DNA from: Pedobacter cryoconitis
Lineage (GTDB): Bacteria; Bacteroidota; Bacteroidia; Sphingobacteriales; Sphingobacteriaceae
Length of the DNA stretch: 64,000 bases
Direction of reading: 5' to 3'
NCBI RefSeq assembly: GCF_001590605.1
Contig: NZ_CP014504.1
Location: 186,001 to 250,000, forward strand
In this document: piece by piece, positions 42,694-52,200 of the stretch
Position numbering within the stretch: position 1 is the stretch's first letter
How the letters are laid out: each line of letters opens with the position of its first letter
Position numbers and translations under genes: made by a program
Notes under the pieces: model-generated
Databases searched by the model: none
Told to the model about the DNA's origin: nothing
The model's input: the letters and a program-made list of their open reading frames with translations, nothing else

Positions 42694-43102
42694 TTTCTGG
42701 TAGAGTTGATGAAGATTTTATGTCTACTGTAACACCGACCCTATAGAAAAAATGGTGCCAGTATTAAAAACAGGTTAAAACGTCGCTTGTTATTTTATAC
42801 TAATTAATGTTTAAATGCTAATAGGCAATAAAATTAATATTTTATTGCTATGGCTTATAGTCAATTCTAATTGAGAGGTACAAATCGCAATTTTTGCCCA
42901 AATTGTAGATACTCTTATACACAAATCTACTTATTTTATAATAATATCATTGTGAAAGGCCTGAATTAAACCAATAGGAGTTGGATTACTTATTGCTTAT
43001 CAGGATTTAATTATTAGCACCAACTTATAGTATAGGAATTACAGGATATTATCCTCAAAATTTAAGCTATCTGTTACCTTCAAATCACTACTTTTACCAG
43101 GG
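42694..43102. promoter_or_regulatory. 409-bp divergent intergenic region, no gene, one strong palindrome
   Basis: This very AT-rich region separates the divergent GT14 and GT2 genes. It contains a perfect 10-bp inverted repeat, GCAATAAAAT (42825-42834) and ATTTTATTGC (42839-42848), with a four-base TAAT centre. This may be an operator or cruciform-forming site. No small gene or promoter could be assigned with confidence. Confidence 0.5.
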
Positions 43103-44014
43103 ATGAAACGCACTTCAATTATAACAGTTAATTTTAACCAGCCGGCGGTCACACTGGATTTTTTAAAGTCAGTAAAACTTCACACCAATTTGACTGAAGT
43201 TGAGGTTATCCTGGTCGATAATGGTAGCACAGAAGACCATTCGGCTAGCTTCATCAAAGAATATCCCGGCCTTATTTATATGGCTTCTCCTGAAAACCTT
43301 GGGTTTGCGGGTGGGAATAACCTGGGAATTGCAAAAGCGGAAGGAACCTATCTTTTATTCCTGAATAACGATACCGAAATTACCGGGAACCTGGTGACTG
43401 AACTGACCAGCGCGCTGGATGAAAACCAGGAAATTGGATTAATATCTCCATTATTATTGTATTTTGATGCACCTGATGTGATTCAGTATGCAGGTTCAAC
43501 AAAAATGAATTACGTGACTTGCCGCAACAGCACCATCGGAGCGATGGAAATTGACCAGGGACAATATGATGAGGCTTTTGTGGAAACTGCTTTCTGCCAT
43601 GGTGCTGCCATGATGTGCCGTAAGGCTGATCTGCAGTTTGCCGGGTTAATGGAAAACAACTTTTTCCTGTATTATGAAGAACTGGACTGGTGTGAGAAAT
43701 TTAGAAAAGCAGGTAAAAAAATATGGTTTACAGGCCGTACCAAAATTTACCATAAAGAATCCATGAGTGTGGGGAAAGAAAGCAGTATTAAAACATACTT
43801 TATGACCCGGAACAGGATGTTGTTCATCCGCAGGAATACCAACTGGTTGAATACTTTGCTTTTTAGTTTGTATTATATCGGCATTGCCAGCCCGAAGCAA
43901 GTATTAATGTATATAAAGAAGAATAGGAAAGACTTGATTAAATGGGTTTTCCTGGGATTGAAATGGAATTTTAACCATTCAAAAGATAGTAACGATTTAG
44001 GCTTTAAAATATAA
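43103..44014 (+). CDS. Family 2 glycosyltransferase (rhamnosyltransferase-like)
   Basis: A 303-residue GT-A enzyme. I-I-T-V-N-F-N-Q near residue 6, V-D-N-G-S-T near 39, N-L-G-F-A-G-G-N-N near 65-73 and L-F-L-N-N-D-T-E near 89-97 are the pattern of rhamnosyl/galactofuranosyl-type GT2 enzymes such as WbbL. F-F-L-Y-Y-E-E-L-D-W-C near 188-198 provides the expected acidic catalytic region. It starts a separate + strand pair with the gene at 44021. Confidence 0.85.
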   Translation: MKRTSIITVNFNQPAVTLDFLKSVKLHTNLTEVEVILVDNGSTEDHSASFIKEYPGLIYMASPENLGFAGGNNLGIAKAEGTYLLFLNNDTEITGNLVTELTSALDENQEIGLISPLLLYFDAPDVIQYAGSTKMNYVTCRNSTIGAMEIDQGQYDEAFVETAFCHGAAMMCRKADLQFAGLMENNFFLYYEELDWCEKFRKAGKKIWFTGRTKIYHKESMSVGKESSIKTYFMTRNRMLFIRRNTNWLNTLLFSLYYIGIASPKQVLMYIKKNRKDLIKWVFLGLKWNFNHSKDSNDLGFKI

Positions 44015-44020
44015 ATATTG

Positions 44021-45190
44021 ATGATTATAGTTTTTTGGATCAGCATTTTTCTGATTGTATATACGTTTGTTGGTTATGGTTTTATGCTTTACCTGCTGGT
44101 GAAAATCAAAAGATTGTTCAGCAAACCGTTTGCATTTAAAACAGATGCAGTTTTGCCAACAGTTACCCTGATGGTTGCAGCCTACAATGAAGAAGATATC
44201 ATTGAAGATAAAATAAGGAATACTTTGGAATTGGATTATCCTGAAGATAAGCTGCAGCTGATTTTCATTACTGACGGGTCTTCCGATCAGACCGCAGCGA
44301 AAGTGGGTAATTTTAAAGAGATCACGCTCTTACATCAAGATTTACGAGCGGGAAAGATGGCAGCTATTAAAAGGGCTATTCCTTTAATCAATGGCGCAAT
44401 TACGGTATTTACGGATGCGAATACTTTTTTAAATGCTGAAGCTATCCGTGAACTGGTGAAGCATTATCAAAATCCTAAGGTTGGGGCCGTTGCAGGTGAA
44501 AAGAGAATACTGGTTGAAGCATCGGCTGATGCCAGTTCAGCAGGGGAGGGTTTTTACTGGAAATATGAGTCTAAACTAAAAAAACTGGACTATGAATTAT
44601 ATTCCAATGTAGGAGCAGCCGGAGAATTGTTCAGTATCAGGACTGCATTGTACCAGCCTGTTGAAAGCGATACAATTATAGATGACCATATGATTGCCAT
44701 GCGCATTGCTGAGAATGGTTATGTGATTGCTTATGAACCTGGAGCCTATGCTATGGAAACCGCATCGGCTGATGTCAAAGAAGAGCTGAAAAGAAAGATC
44801 AGAATCGCTGCGGGGGGCATGCAATCCATCCTTCGTTTAAAAAAAGCGGCAAATCCATTTCGTAATTTTGTATTTACGTTTCAATATATTAGTCACAGGG
44901 TTTTACGGTGGACAATTGTACCGGTTCTTTTAATCCTGGTTTTTATACTGAATGGCCTTATCGCATTTTCAAAACCTGTTGTCTTTTATCAATATTTATT
45001 TGCGCTGCAAGTGCTTTTCTATGTATTAAGTATGATTGGGTTTTATTTTGAACAGCGGAATATCCGTGTAAAAGCCTTATTCGTTCCTTATTATTTTTGC
45101 ATGATGAATTATGCCGTACTTGCAGGTATTTTGCGATATTACCAAAAAAACCAGAGTGCAGCATGGGAAAAATCGAAAAGAAAAGCTTAA
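44021..45190 (+). CDS. Membrane-bound family 2 glycosyltransferase
   Basis: A 389-residue GT2 with an N-terminal TM helix (residues 3-25), a catalytic domain and C-terminal TM segments near 300-370. A-A-Y-N-E-E-D near residue 53, T-D-G-S-S-D near 86 and the DxD-like F-T-D-A-N-T near 130 are visible. The K-R-K-I-R-I-A-A-G-G-M-Q stretch near 258 stands where processive enzymes have Q-x-x-R-W, so it is probably not a polymerising synthase of the classical kind. ATG 44021 is preferred to TTG 44018. It converges on the NRPS gene 41 bp away. Confidence 0.82.
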   Translation: MIIVFWISIFLIVYTFVGYGFMLYLLVKIKRLFSKPFAFKTDAVLPTVTLMVAAYNEEDIIEDKIRNTLELDYPEDKLQLIFITDGSSDQTAAKVGNFKEITLLHQDLRAGKMAAIKRAIPLINGAITVFTDANTFLNAEAIRELVKHYQNPKVGAVAGEKRILVEASADASSAGEGFYWKYESKLKKLDYELYSNVGAAGELFSIRTALYQPVESDTIIDDHMIAMRIAENGYVIAYEPGAYAMETASADVKEELKRKIRIAAGGMQSILRLKKAANPFRNFVFTFQYISHRVLRWTIVPVLLILVFILNGLIAFSKPVVFYQYLFALQVLFYVLSMIGFYFEQRNIRVKALFVPYYFCMMNYAVLAGILRYYQKNQSAAWEKSKRKA

Positions 45191-45231
45191 CCACATTCAA
45201 AAATTTTAAGAGACACGTTGTCCAGCGCATT

Positions 45232-48200
45232 TTAGGATACACTATCCAGCACTTGCTGGAGTGTCCTTGCAAATTCTTTATCGTAAGGTGCCAGGAGCAT
45301 CGTTTTATGGTCTCCGGGCACATCATGTACTTCAACTCCTTTTAAGGCATATTTCTGCCAGCCCAGGTATTTAAAATCCTCTACAAAATAAACATTGTCT
45401 GTGGCTCTGAACAAATGTACCTTCTCTTCAAAAGGAGCTAGTTTATAGGCTTGATAAGCAATGTCATACTTCTTGTCAATCCGCCTCATAATCTCATAGA
45501 TTCCCCCCGCTTCTTCTTCTGTTTTTGTCTGGGTCCCAAAAATTTCCTTTAATCTGGTAGTGATGATATGTTTCTGATAATTAACAGTCGCTTTGGGGTT
45601 CTTGAAAAATGAAGTGATGATCCACCAGAATTTTGGTAACTGTTTCTTCACCCTTTCTTTGAAAACACTAAAATCATTTCCGTGGAAGTCCAGGTTTTTT
45701 GCATTGGTATCAAAAATACCCAGCATTTTAATCTCATGTCCCAGTTCTCTTAACTGTCTGGCCATTTCTATCACGACATATCCTCCAAAAGAATAGCCTG
45801 CAAGTGCATAAGGGCCATGTGGGTTTTGTGCCAGTATACTTTCTATATAATAACGGGCAATGTCTTCCATATTGTCCATGGGTTCTTCCACGCCGTCCAA
45901 TCCTTGCGCCTGAATACCAAATACAGGTTGTTCCTGGTCTACATGCAACCCAATCCCACTAAAGTTAAGTACATTGTAACCGCCTCCATGAACAATATAG
46001 ATCGGAGTCTTTGAACCTGATGGTTTAATAGGTACCAAAGAGGTATAGGTAGTTGGGCGGTTCTGTCCATCCAGTAATTTTCCTAAAGTCCGGATGGTCG
46101 GATATTCAAATAAAGTAGCAAGTGGCAAACCATGTCCGTTAGCTTTTTCTATCTGGATCATGAACTGGATTGCGATGAGTGAATGTCCGCCCAGTTCAAA
46201 GAAATTATCATCAATTCCTATTTCTTTGACATCGAGTAATTGTTCCCATAATTTGACAATGGTAAGCTCAGTTGCCGTTTGCGGTGCTTTATATTTGCTG
46301 AAATCACCAGCATGCAGATGGTCGGGGGCTGGCAATAATTTTTTGTCTATTTTACCACTGCTTGTTCTTGGAAATTCCATGACCCAGACAAATACGGAAG
46401 GGATCATAAAGGCGGGTAATCTGCTTTGAATTTCGTTTCTTACAAAAGCAGTATCCTGATTTCCGGTAGCAGAAGCTAAATAAGCGACTAATCTTTTCCG
46501 GCCGTTATGGTCTTCTTTCGCAGTCACTACAACTTGCGCGATCCCTGGAATGCGGTTTAATACGGCTTCTACTTCTCCAAGTTCAATCCGGTAACCTCTT
46601 ATTTTAACCTGGTCATCGTTACGGCCCAGGAACTCAATATTTCCATCAGGTAATATTCTGGCCAAATCACCTGTACGGTAAACACGTACCTGTTTTCCAT
46701 CAGGTAAATTTAAGCTGACAAACTTCTCCGCAGTCAGTTCAGGTTTATTTAAATATCCGGCAGCCAGGCTGGCACCAGCAATACATAATTCCCCAATTTC
46801 TCCCGGGGCCAGTATTTCCAGGTTTTCGGTAGTAATATGGATAGTTGTATTGGAAACCGGGCTTCCAATGGGAGGTAAAGCCGGCCATTTGGAAGGATTT
46901 CCGGTTAATTTCAATTGGGTCACCACATGGCATTCAGTAGGGCCATATTGATTGTAAAGGATACAACCCGGAACAGCTCTGAAAAACTGCTCAATCTGCG
47001 GGGTAATTTTCAACTGTTCACCGGCTGTCATCACTTCTTTTAAAGCTTTAGGGAATTTACCCATACTTGCTGCAGTTTCGGCAAGGAATTGTAAGGCTAC
47101 AAAAGGCAGATAAATTCTGTTGATCTTTTTTAGCTCAATCTTATCCAGTAAGTTATCAGGGTTTAACCGGAGTACATCGTCAATCAGGATCAGTTGTCCG
47201 CCTGCACAAAGTGTACAGAATATCTCCTGGAAAGATACATCAAAAGTTAACGGTGCAAATTGCAGGGTTATACTCCCTGCTCCGGCAATAGAATTGACCA
47301 TTTGCCACTGGATTAAATTGACCAGGGCAAGCTGGGTCATGTAAACGCCTTTAGGCTTTCCGGTAGAACCTGAAGTATATAAAACATAGCCGTTCGGATT
47401 CTGCAGGCTGTCGTTTTGTACAGGTAAACTATAAGTAAGATCGAAATCTATCGTTTGTAAATCCAGCTGCTGAAAGAACTTGTTTTCTACGGCCCCGGCA
47501 ATACAAAAATGGAGATTTGAATCATTTATAATCTGGCTCAGCCTGATTTCCGGATAATTAGGGTCCATTGGCAGATAGGCTTTTCCTGCTTTAAGAATCG
47601 CCAGGATAGCCACGATCATATTAATGCCGCGTGTAGTACTGATTCCGATGATTTCCTCCTGAGGTGCACGGTTCAGGATTGCCCTGCTCAGGTTGTCGGC
47701 CCTGATTTCAAGATTGCTATAACTAATAGACTCATCCTGAAAAGTAATGGCGGTCTGATCTTTAAAAGCGGCGGCAGCTTTTTCAAATAAATGCTGAATT
47801 GTAACCCCTTTTAGTGCAGCAATCTCTGCGCTGAAATCGGGTATGGCTAATGCAGAAATAGCTGTACTTCTTTTAAAGACAGGAGCGGAAAGAAAATATG
47901 GATTATCCTGCTGAACCAATTCTTTCAGTTTCAGGTTGGGATGTGCAGTGATAAACTTTAAGATATTTTCAAAGCCAGCCATCATTTGCTCAATGGTCTG
48001 CTGTTCAAATAACTGGGTATTGTAAGACCATTCCAGCACAAATGAATTTTCTGAGCCGCTGGCATTAATGAACAGTTCGAAGCTTTCAAAAGCTCTTGGA
48101 TTACTGATCAATTGATAGTCAAGGTTTTCAAAAGCTACCCCGTCATCTAAGCCCATGTCTACATTGAAAACAACGGGGGCCAGGGGGATTCTGGAAGGAT

Positions 48201-49290
48201 CTCTTGCAATCTTAAGATTTTTCAATAAGTTACCCCAGGTAATCTGCTGATGATCGAAAGCATCCAGCACAGCTGATTTTCTCAGTTTCAGGTATTCCTT
48301 AAAACTGTAGTTTTTATTCGGGTAACTTCTTAAAGGCAGAAAGTTTACACAATGTCCAACCAGGTTATAATGTCCGGTAACGGATTGTCCGGAAGCTGGT
48401 AAGCCGACCACGACATCTCTTTGCCCGGTTAAAAGGTGCAGAAATACTTCAAAGGCAGCCAGAAAAGTAATAACCAGGCTGCTTCCTTCAGCTCTTCCGG
48501 TTTCCTTCAGCGCATGGATCAATTCCTGTGAAATATGGAAATCCAGGCGCTTACTCTGGAAGGTTCTGAGCTGCGGACGTTCATGATCAGTGGGTACATC
48601 CAATACTGGAATATGCTGTTCATACTGGCTGAGCCAGAATTGTTCGTTGGCTTTGCGCTCCGCGCTCTTTGAAAACTCCAGTTGTTCATAAGCAAAATCA
48701 GTTAAGGAAGTTGCTTCTTGCAGATCTGGATCAGTATGGTTGACCAGCGCAGTATAGATTTTACTGATGTCCTGTAAAATAATCCCCAGTGACCAGCCAT
48801 CACAGATAACATGATGTCCTGTAAAAGTGAAATGGTATTCCTGATCGGAAAGCTTTTGCAGACCTGTTTTAAACAGCGGGCCATTCAGCAGATCAAATAA
48901 GAATAAGGCATCACTTTCAACGTATTGTTTGATCTCCTGTTCCTTTTGAGCAGAACTCAGCGCCGATAAATCTGTAAAAGCCAGTTCATCTTTTACCTGG
49001 TCAAAAATCAGGATAGTAGCACCGTCCCTGCTAAAAGCTGACCTTAAGGCTTCATGGCGCTGGGCTACTCTTTTGATCGTATCTTTTAATAAAACAGGGT
49101 TTATATTTCCTTTTAGACGGAGTGAAACAGATTCATTGTATGCTCTGCTCGCATCATTCCCTCCCAGCATACAAGAAGTCCAGATTTCTAGCTGAGGCTC
49201 CGTTGATGGTGCAGTACGAATGATTTCTCCTGCTATAAAAGGATCAAAATCAACTGGTTTATAGGTTATGTTTTGTTTACGCACTATCAT
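45232..49290 (-). CDS. Non-ribosomal peptide synthetase, C-A-PCP-TE termination module
   Basis: A 1352-residue single-module NRPS. The condensation domain (about 25-455) has H-H-V-I-C-D-G near residue 160. The adenylation domain (about 490-975) has Y-T-S-G-S-T-G-K-P-K-G near 640, N-Q-Y-G-P-T-E near 783 and the catalytic Lys in S-G-K-I-D-K-K. A PCP follows with phosphopantetheine Ser in E-L-G-G-H-S near 1036, then a thioesterase (about 1095-1350) with G-Y-S-F-G-G near 1164 and G-D-H near 1325. Reading specificity positions by eye against GrsA gives D-V-Q-Y-M-A-Q-V-V-K, close to proline codes as I remember them. It starts 1 bp after the hybrid gene and should add the last residue and release the product. 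Confidence 0.93.
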   Translation of the reverse strand: MIVRKQNITYKPVDFDPFIAGEIIRTAPSTEPQLEIWTSCMLGGNDASRAYNESVSLRLKGNINPVLLKDTIKRVAQRHEALRSAFSRDGATILIFDQVKDELAFTDLSALSSAQKEQEIKQYVESDALFLFDLLNGPLFKTGLQKLSDQEYHFTFTGHHVICDGWSLGIILQDISKIYTALVNHTDPDLQEATSLTDFAYEQLEFSKSAERKANEQFWLSQYEQHIPVLDVPTDHERPQLRTFQSKRLDFHISQELIHALKETGRAEGSSLVITFLAAFEVFLHLLTGQRDVVVGLPASGQSVTGHYNLVGHCVNFLPLRSYPNKNYSFKEYLKLRKSAVLDAFDHQQITWGNLLKNLKIARDPSRIPLAPVVFNVDMGLDDGVAFENLDYQLISNPRAFESFELFINASGSENSFVLEWSYNTQLFEQQTIEQMMAGFENILKFITAHPNLKLKELVQQDNPYFLSAPVFKRSTAISALAIPDFSAEIAALKGVTIQHLFEKAAAAFKDQTAITFQDESISYSNLEIRADNLSRAILNRAPQEEIIGISTTRGINMIVAILAILKAGKAYLPMDPNYPEIRLSQIINDSNLHFCIAGAVENKFFQQLDLQTIDFDLTYSLPVQNDSLQNPNGYVLYTSGSTGKPKGVYMTQLALVNLIQWQMVNSIAGAGSITLQFAPLTFDVSFQEIFCTLCAGGQLILIDDVLRLNPDNLLDKIELKKINRIYLPFVALQFLAETAASMGKFPKALKEVMTAGEQLKITPQIEQFFRAVPGCILYNQYGPTECHVVTQLKLTGNPSKWPALPPIGSPVSNTTIHITTENLEILAPGEIGELCIAGASLAAGYLNKPELTAEKFVSLNLPDGKQVRVYRTGDLARILPDGNIEFLGRNDDQVKIRGYRIELGEVEAVLNRIPGIAQVVVTAKEDHNGRKRLVAYLASATGNQDTAFVRNEIQSRLPAFMIPSVFVWVMEFPRTSSGKIDKKLLPAPDHLHAGDFSKYKAPQTATELTIVKLWEQLLDVKEIGIDDNFFELGGHSLIAIQFMIQIEKANGHGLPLATLFEYPTIRTLGKLLDGQNRPTTYTSLVPIKPSGSKTPIYIVHGGGYNVLNFSGIGLHVDQEQPVFGIQAQGLDGVEEPMDNMEDIARYYIESILAQNPHGPYALAGYSFGGYVVIEMARQLRELGHEIKMLGIFDTNAKNLDFHGNDFSVFKERVKKQLPKFWWIITSFFKNPKATVNYQKHIITTRLKEIFGTQTKTEEEAGGIYEIMRRIDKKYDIAYQAYKLAPFEEKVHLFRATDNVYFVEDFKYLGWQKYALKGVEVHDVPGDHKTMLLAPYDKEFARTLQQVLDSVS

Positions 49291-49291
49291 T

Positions 49292-52200
49292 TTAACTATT
49301 TGACTCCACCTGAAGATATTTTCCCGGATTTTCCGGATCTGTAATGAACCAGGCAGGATTTCCCGATTGATCTCTCCCTAATCTTGCACCTGGAACAGGC
49401 GGTTGAAGTCCGGATGTTCCTGTTGAGCGGACAGGTTCAGTTAAAGATGGGGATTGATTTAGAGGAATTAGTCCGGTTTTCATTAATTCCAGCACACTTT
49501 CTTTGAATTGCGCTGCAATCTGATTGATTTCATCCAGGGTATGCGCCTCTGTTAAAAAACAAGGGAAACCATCCCAGATATGAATTCCTTTGTACCGCAT
49601 TAAGGTAAACAGCAGCTCACTGTATGGATATTCTGCTGTAAATTTTATTTTCCACAAAGAACCAAAATGAGCGGCAAGCATGGGCAGGCCCAATTCCTCA
49701 ATGGTATCATTTAATAAGCCGGCCAGATAAGTAGTATTGTTATTTAATTTGAGCTGGAATTCATGACCTTTTGCTTTCATGTATTCCAGGCTGGCTTTGC
49801 CAGCAGCCAGTGCCAAAGGGTGTCTGACAAAAGTCCCGGCGAAATAAGTAACGCCAACTTCCGGGTAAGAAGCATCTCCAAAAGACCAAAAACCGCCATC
49901 CAATGCATCCATAAACTGTTTTTTTCCAGCAATAGCTCCGATTGGTAAACCTCCGCCAATGACTTTTCCATAAGTGCCCAGATCGGCCTGGATGCCAAAT
50001 ATCGCTTGTGCACCACCCTGATTTGCGCGAAAACCGGTGATGACTTCGTCAAAGATCAGTACAGTTTCAGCTTTCAGGGTAATCTCCCTGAGCGCTTTCA
50101 GAAATGCTACAGGTTGAAATTCTGGTCTTCTGCTCTGTACAGGTTCTACCAGAACAGCGGCAATTTCATTTGCCCGCTCTTTGATGATATTTAATGACTC
50201 TTCAGTCCCATAATCCAGGACCAGCATATTTTGAACAGCTTCGGGCATAATACCCGGAGCGGCTGGAAAGCTTTTTAATTTTTTAGTTCCCCTGATAATG
50301 ACCTCATCATTAATTCCATGATAAGATCCTGAAAAAGAAACAATTAAAGAGCGTCCGGTTACTGTTCTTGCAATTCTCATTGCGCCTAAAACAGCTTCAG
50401 AGCCAGTATTACATAAGGCAGCGCGGTCAAAACCAGTGAATTCACAAATCAACTGGCTAACATCACCGGCAAGCTCATGCTGCGGGCCTATTTCATATCC
50501 TTTTTCTACCTGTTCCAGGATTGCATTTTTTAATACCGGATGCTGATAGCCTAATAAGTTTGAGCCAAAACCATTCAGGGCATCTATATATTCATTTCCA
50601 TCGATATCCCATAAATGACTTCCAGCAGATTTATTAGCGACAATAGAATAAACAATCTCTTTGGTATAAGGCTTGAACCCGGATACTACCCGGGGATCGG
50701 CCATATGGGACCTGTGTTTTTGTGTATAAGCTTTACTGGCAGCGGTTTTTTGAGTATAGCGTTGTGTTAATTGCGCCAGGAATTCTTTTTGCTCAGGTGT
50801 AAGCGCAGTTGAACTTTTTTCAATTCGTGCAGTGGCCCCGAATGGTTTTTTAATTTCTATCAGTTCCTCTGCAGAAATATCCGTTGCTGGTGCAAGTACC
50901 GGCGCGGCCGAAACTGCATCCCTGTAATTGGAAGGCGCAGATCCACTCATTAATTCTACCTGTTTAGTCAATAACTGCAACTGCTGAGCGATTAACCCCA
51001 GTGCAGTATCTGCAGGTGCAAAGGCAGGTGCAAAGGTAGCAGGTGCACTGTCTTGCTGTGTATAAGCCGGTGATGGGCTTGGTATAGCTGCGGGAACTGG
51101 CTCCTGTGGTGTATTTTTATCTATATAAAAGGCAAGTGCCTCAATAGTTGAATATTCTTCATTCAATTGTCTAAAGCTGACCGGAAGCGAGAATTCTTTT
51201 TTAAAGGTAATTGCTACCTGTGTCAGCAGTAATGAATCCAGTCCGATTTCAATAAAACTTGTATCTGGGGTAATGCCATCCATTTCAATTCCTGAGGCAT
51301 TTTCCAGCAGATGTTTTATTTTCTCAATCAGTGTATCTTTCCTCATGGCAATAAGGGTTGTATTGTTTTGGTGAGTATTGGTCAATAGATTTTGTTTTGC
51401 AATGTTTTTTGGTTCTGCCCAGTATCGTTTTTTATGATAACTATAAGCTGGCAGCTCAACCCGCTGTCTTTGCTGATGGTTATATAATGCCTTCCAGTCT
51501 GGGGTTAATCCTGCTAACCAGGTTTTTCCTAAAGCTGTTAAAATGGCATCGTAAGCGCCTGTGGCTTCTTTTTTATCCAGACTGGCGATAGCGGTAAAAG
51601 TAGTTTTGGCTTCGTGCTGCCAGGCCAGTGTGGTACAGGTATTTCCTGGTCCGGCTTCAATCAATACTGGATGATCCAGTGCTAATATCGTATCCAGTGC
51701 AGGAGAAAACCGCACTGTGTTTCTTAAATGTTCCGTCCAGTAAGCAGGGTTCTGTGCTTGCGCATCGGTCAGAAAATCACCAGTAACTGTAGAAACAATT
51801 GGTTTTTGCGGTCTGTTTAATTTAACCTGGCTTACAATTTCATTGAAGTCTTTGAGGATAGGGTCCATCATTGCAGAGTGAAAAGCATGACTGGTCAATA
51901 ATCTTTTATGTAAAATCAGTCTTTCATCAAGTTTGAGCTGAAAAGCATCAATATCTTCATTCTTTCCGGCAACGACACATAATTTGGGACTGTTTATGGC
52001 TGCAATGGCTAAGCTTTCGGGAAGGATTTTCTCAATTTCCAAAGCAGAAGCTCTTACACTTAACATGCTTCCTTCTGGTAGTCCGCTAACCATTGCACCA
52101 CGTGTAGCAATCAGTTTAAGACCGTCTTCCAATGTGAAAACACCGGCTAAATGTGCTGCAACGTACTCTCCTATACTGTGTCCGCAAAGGATAGAGGGCT

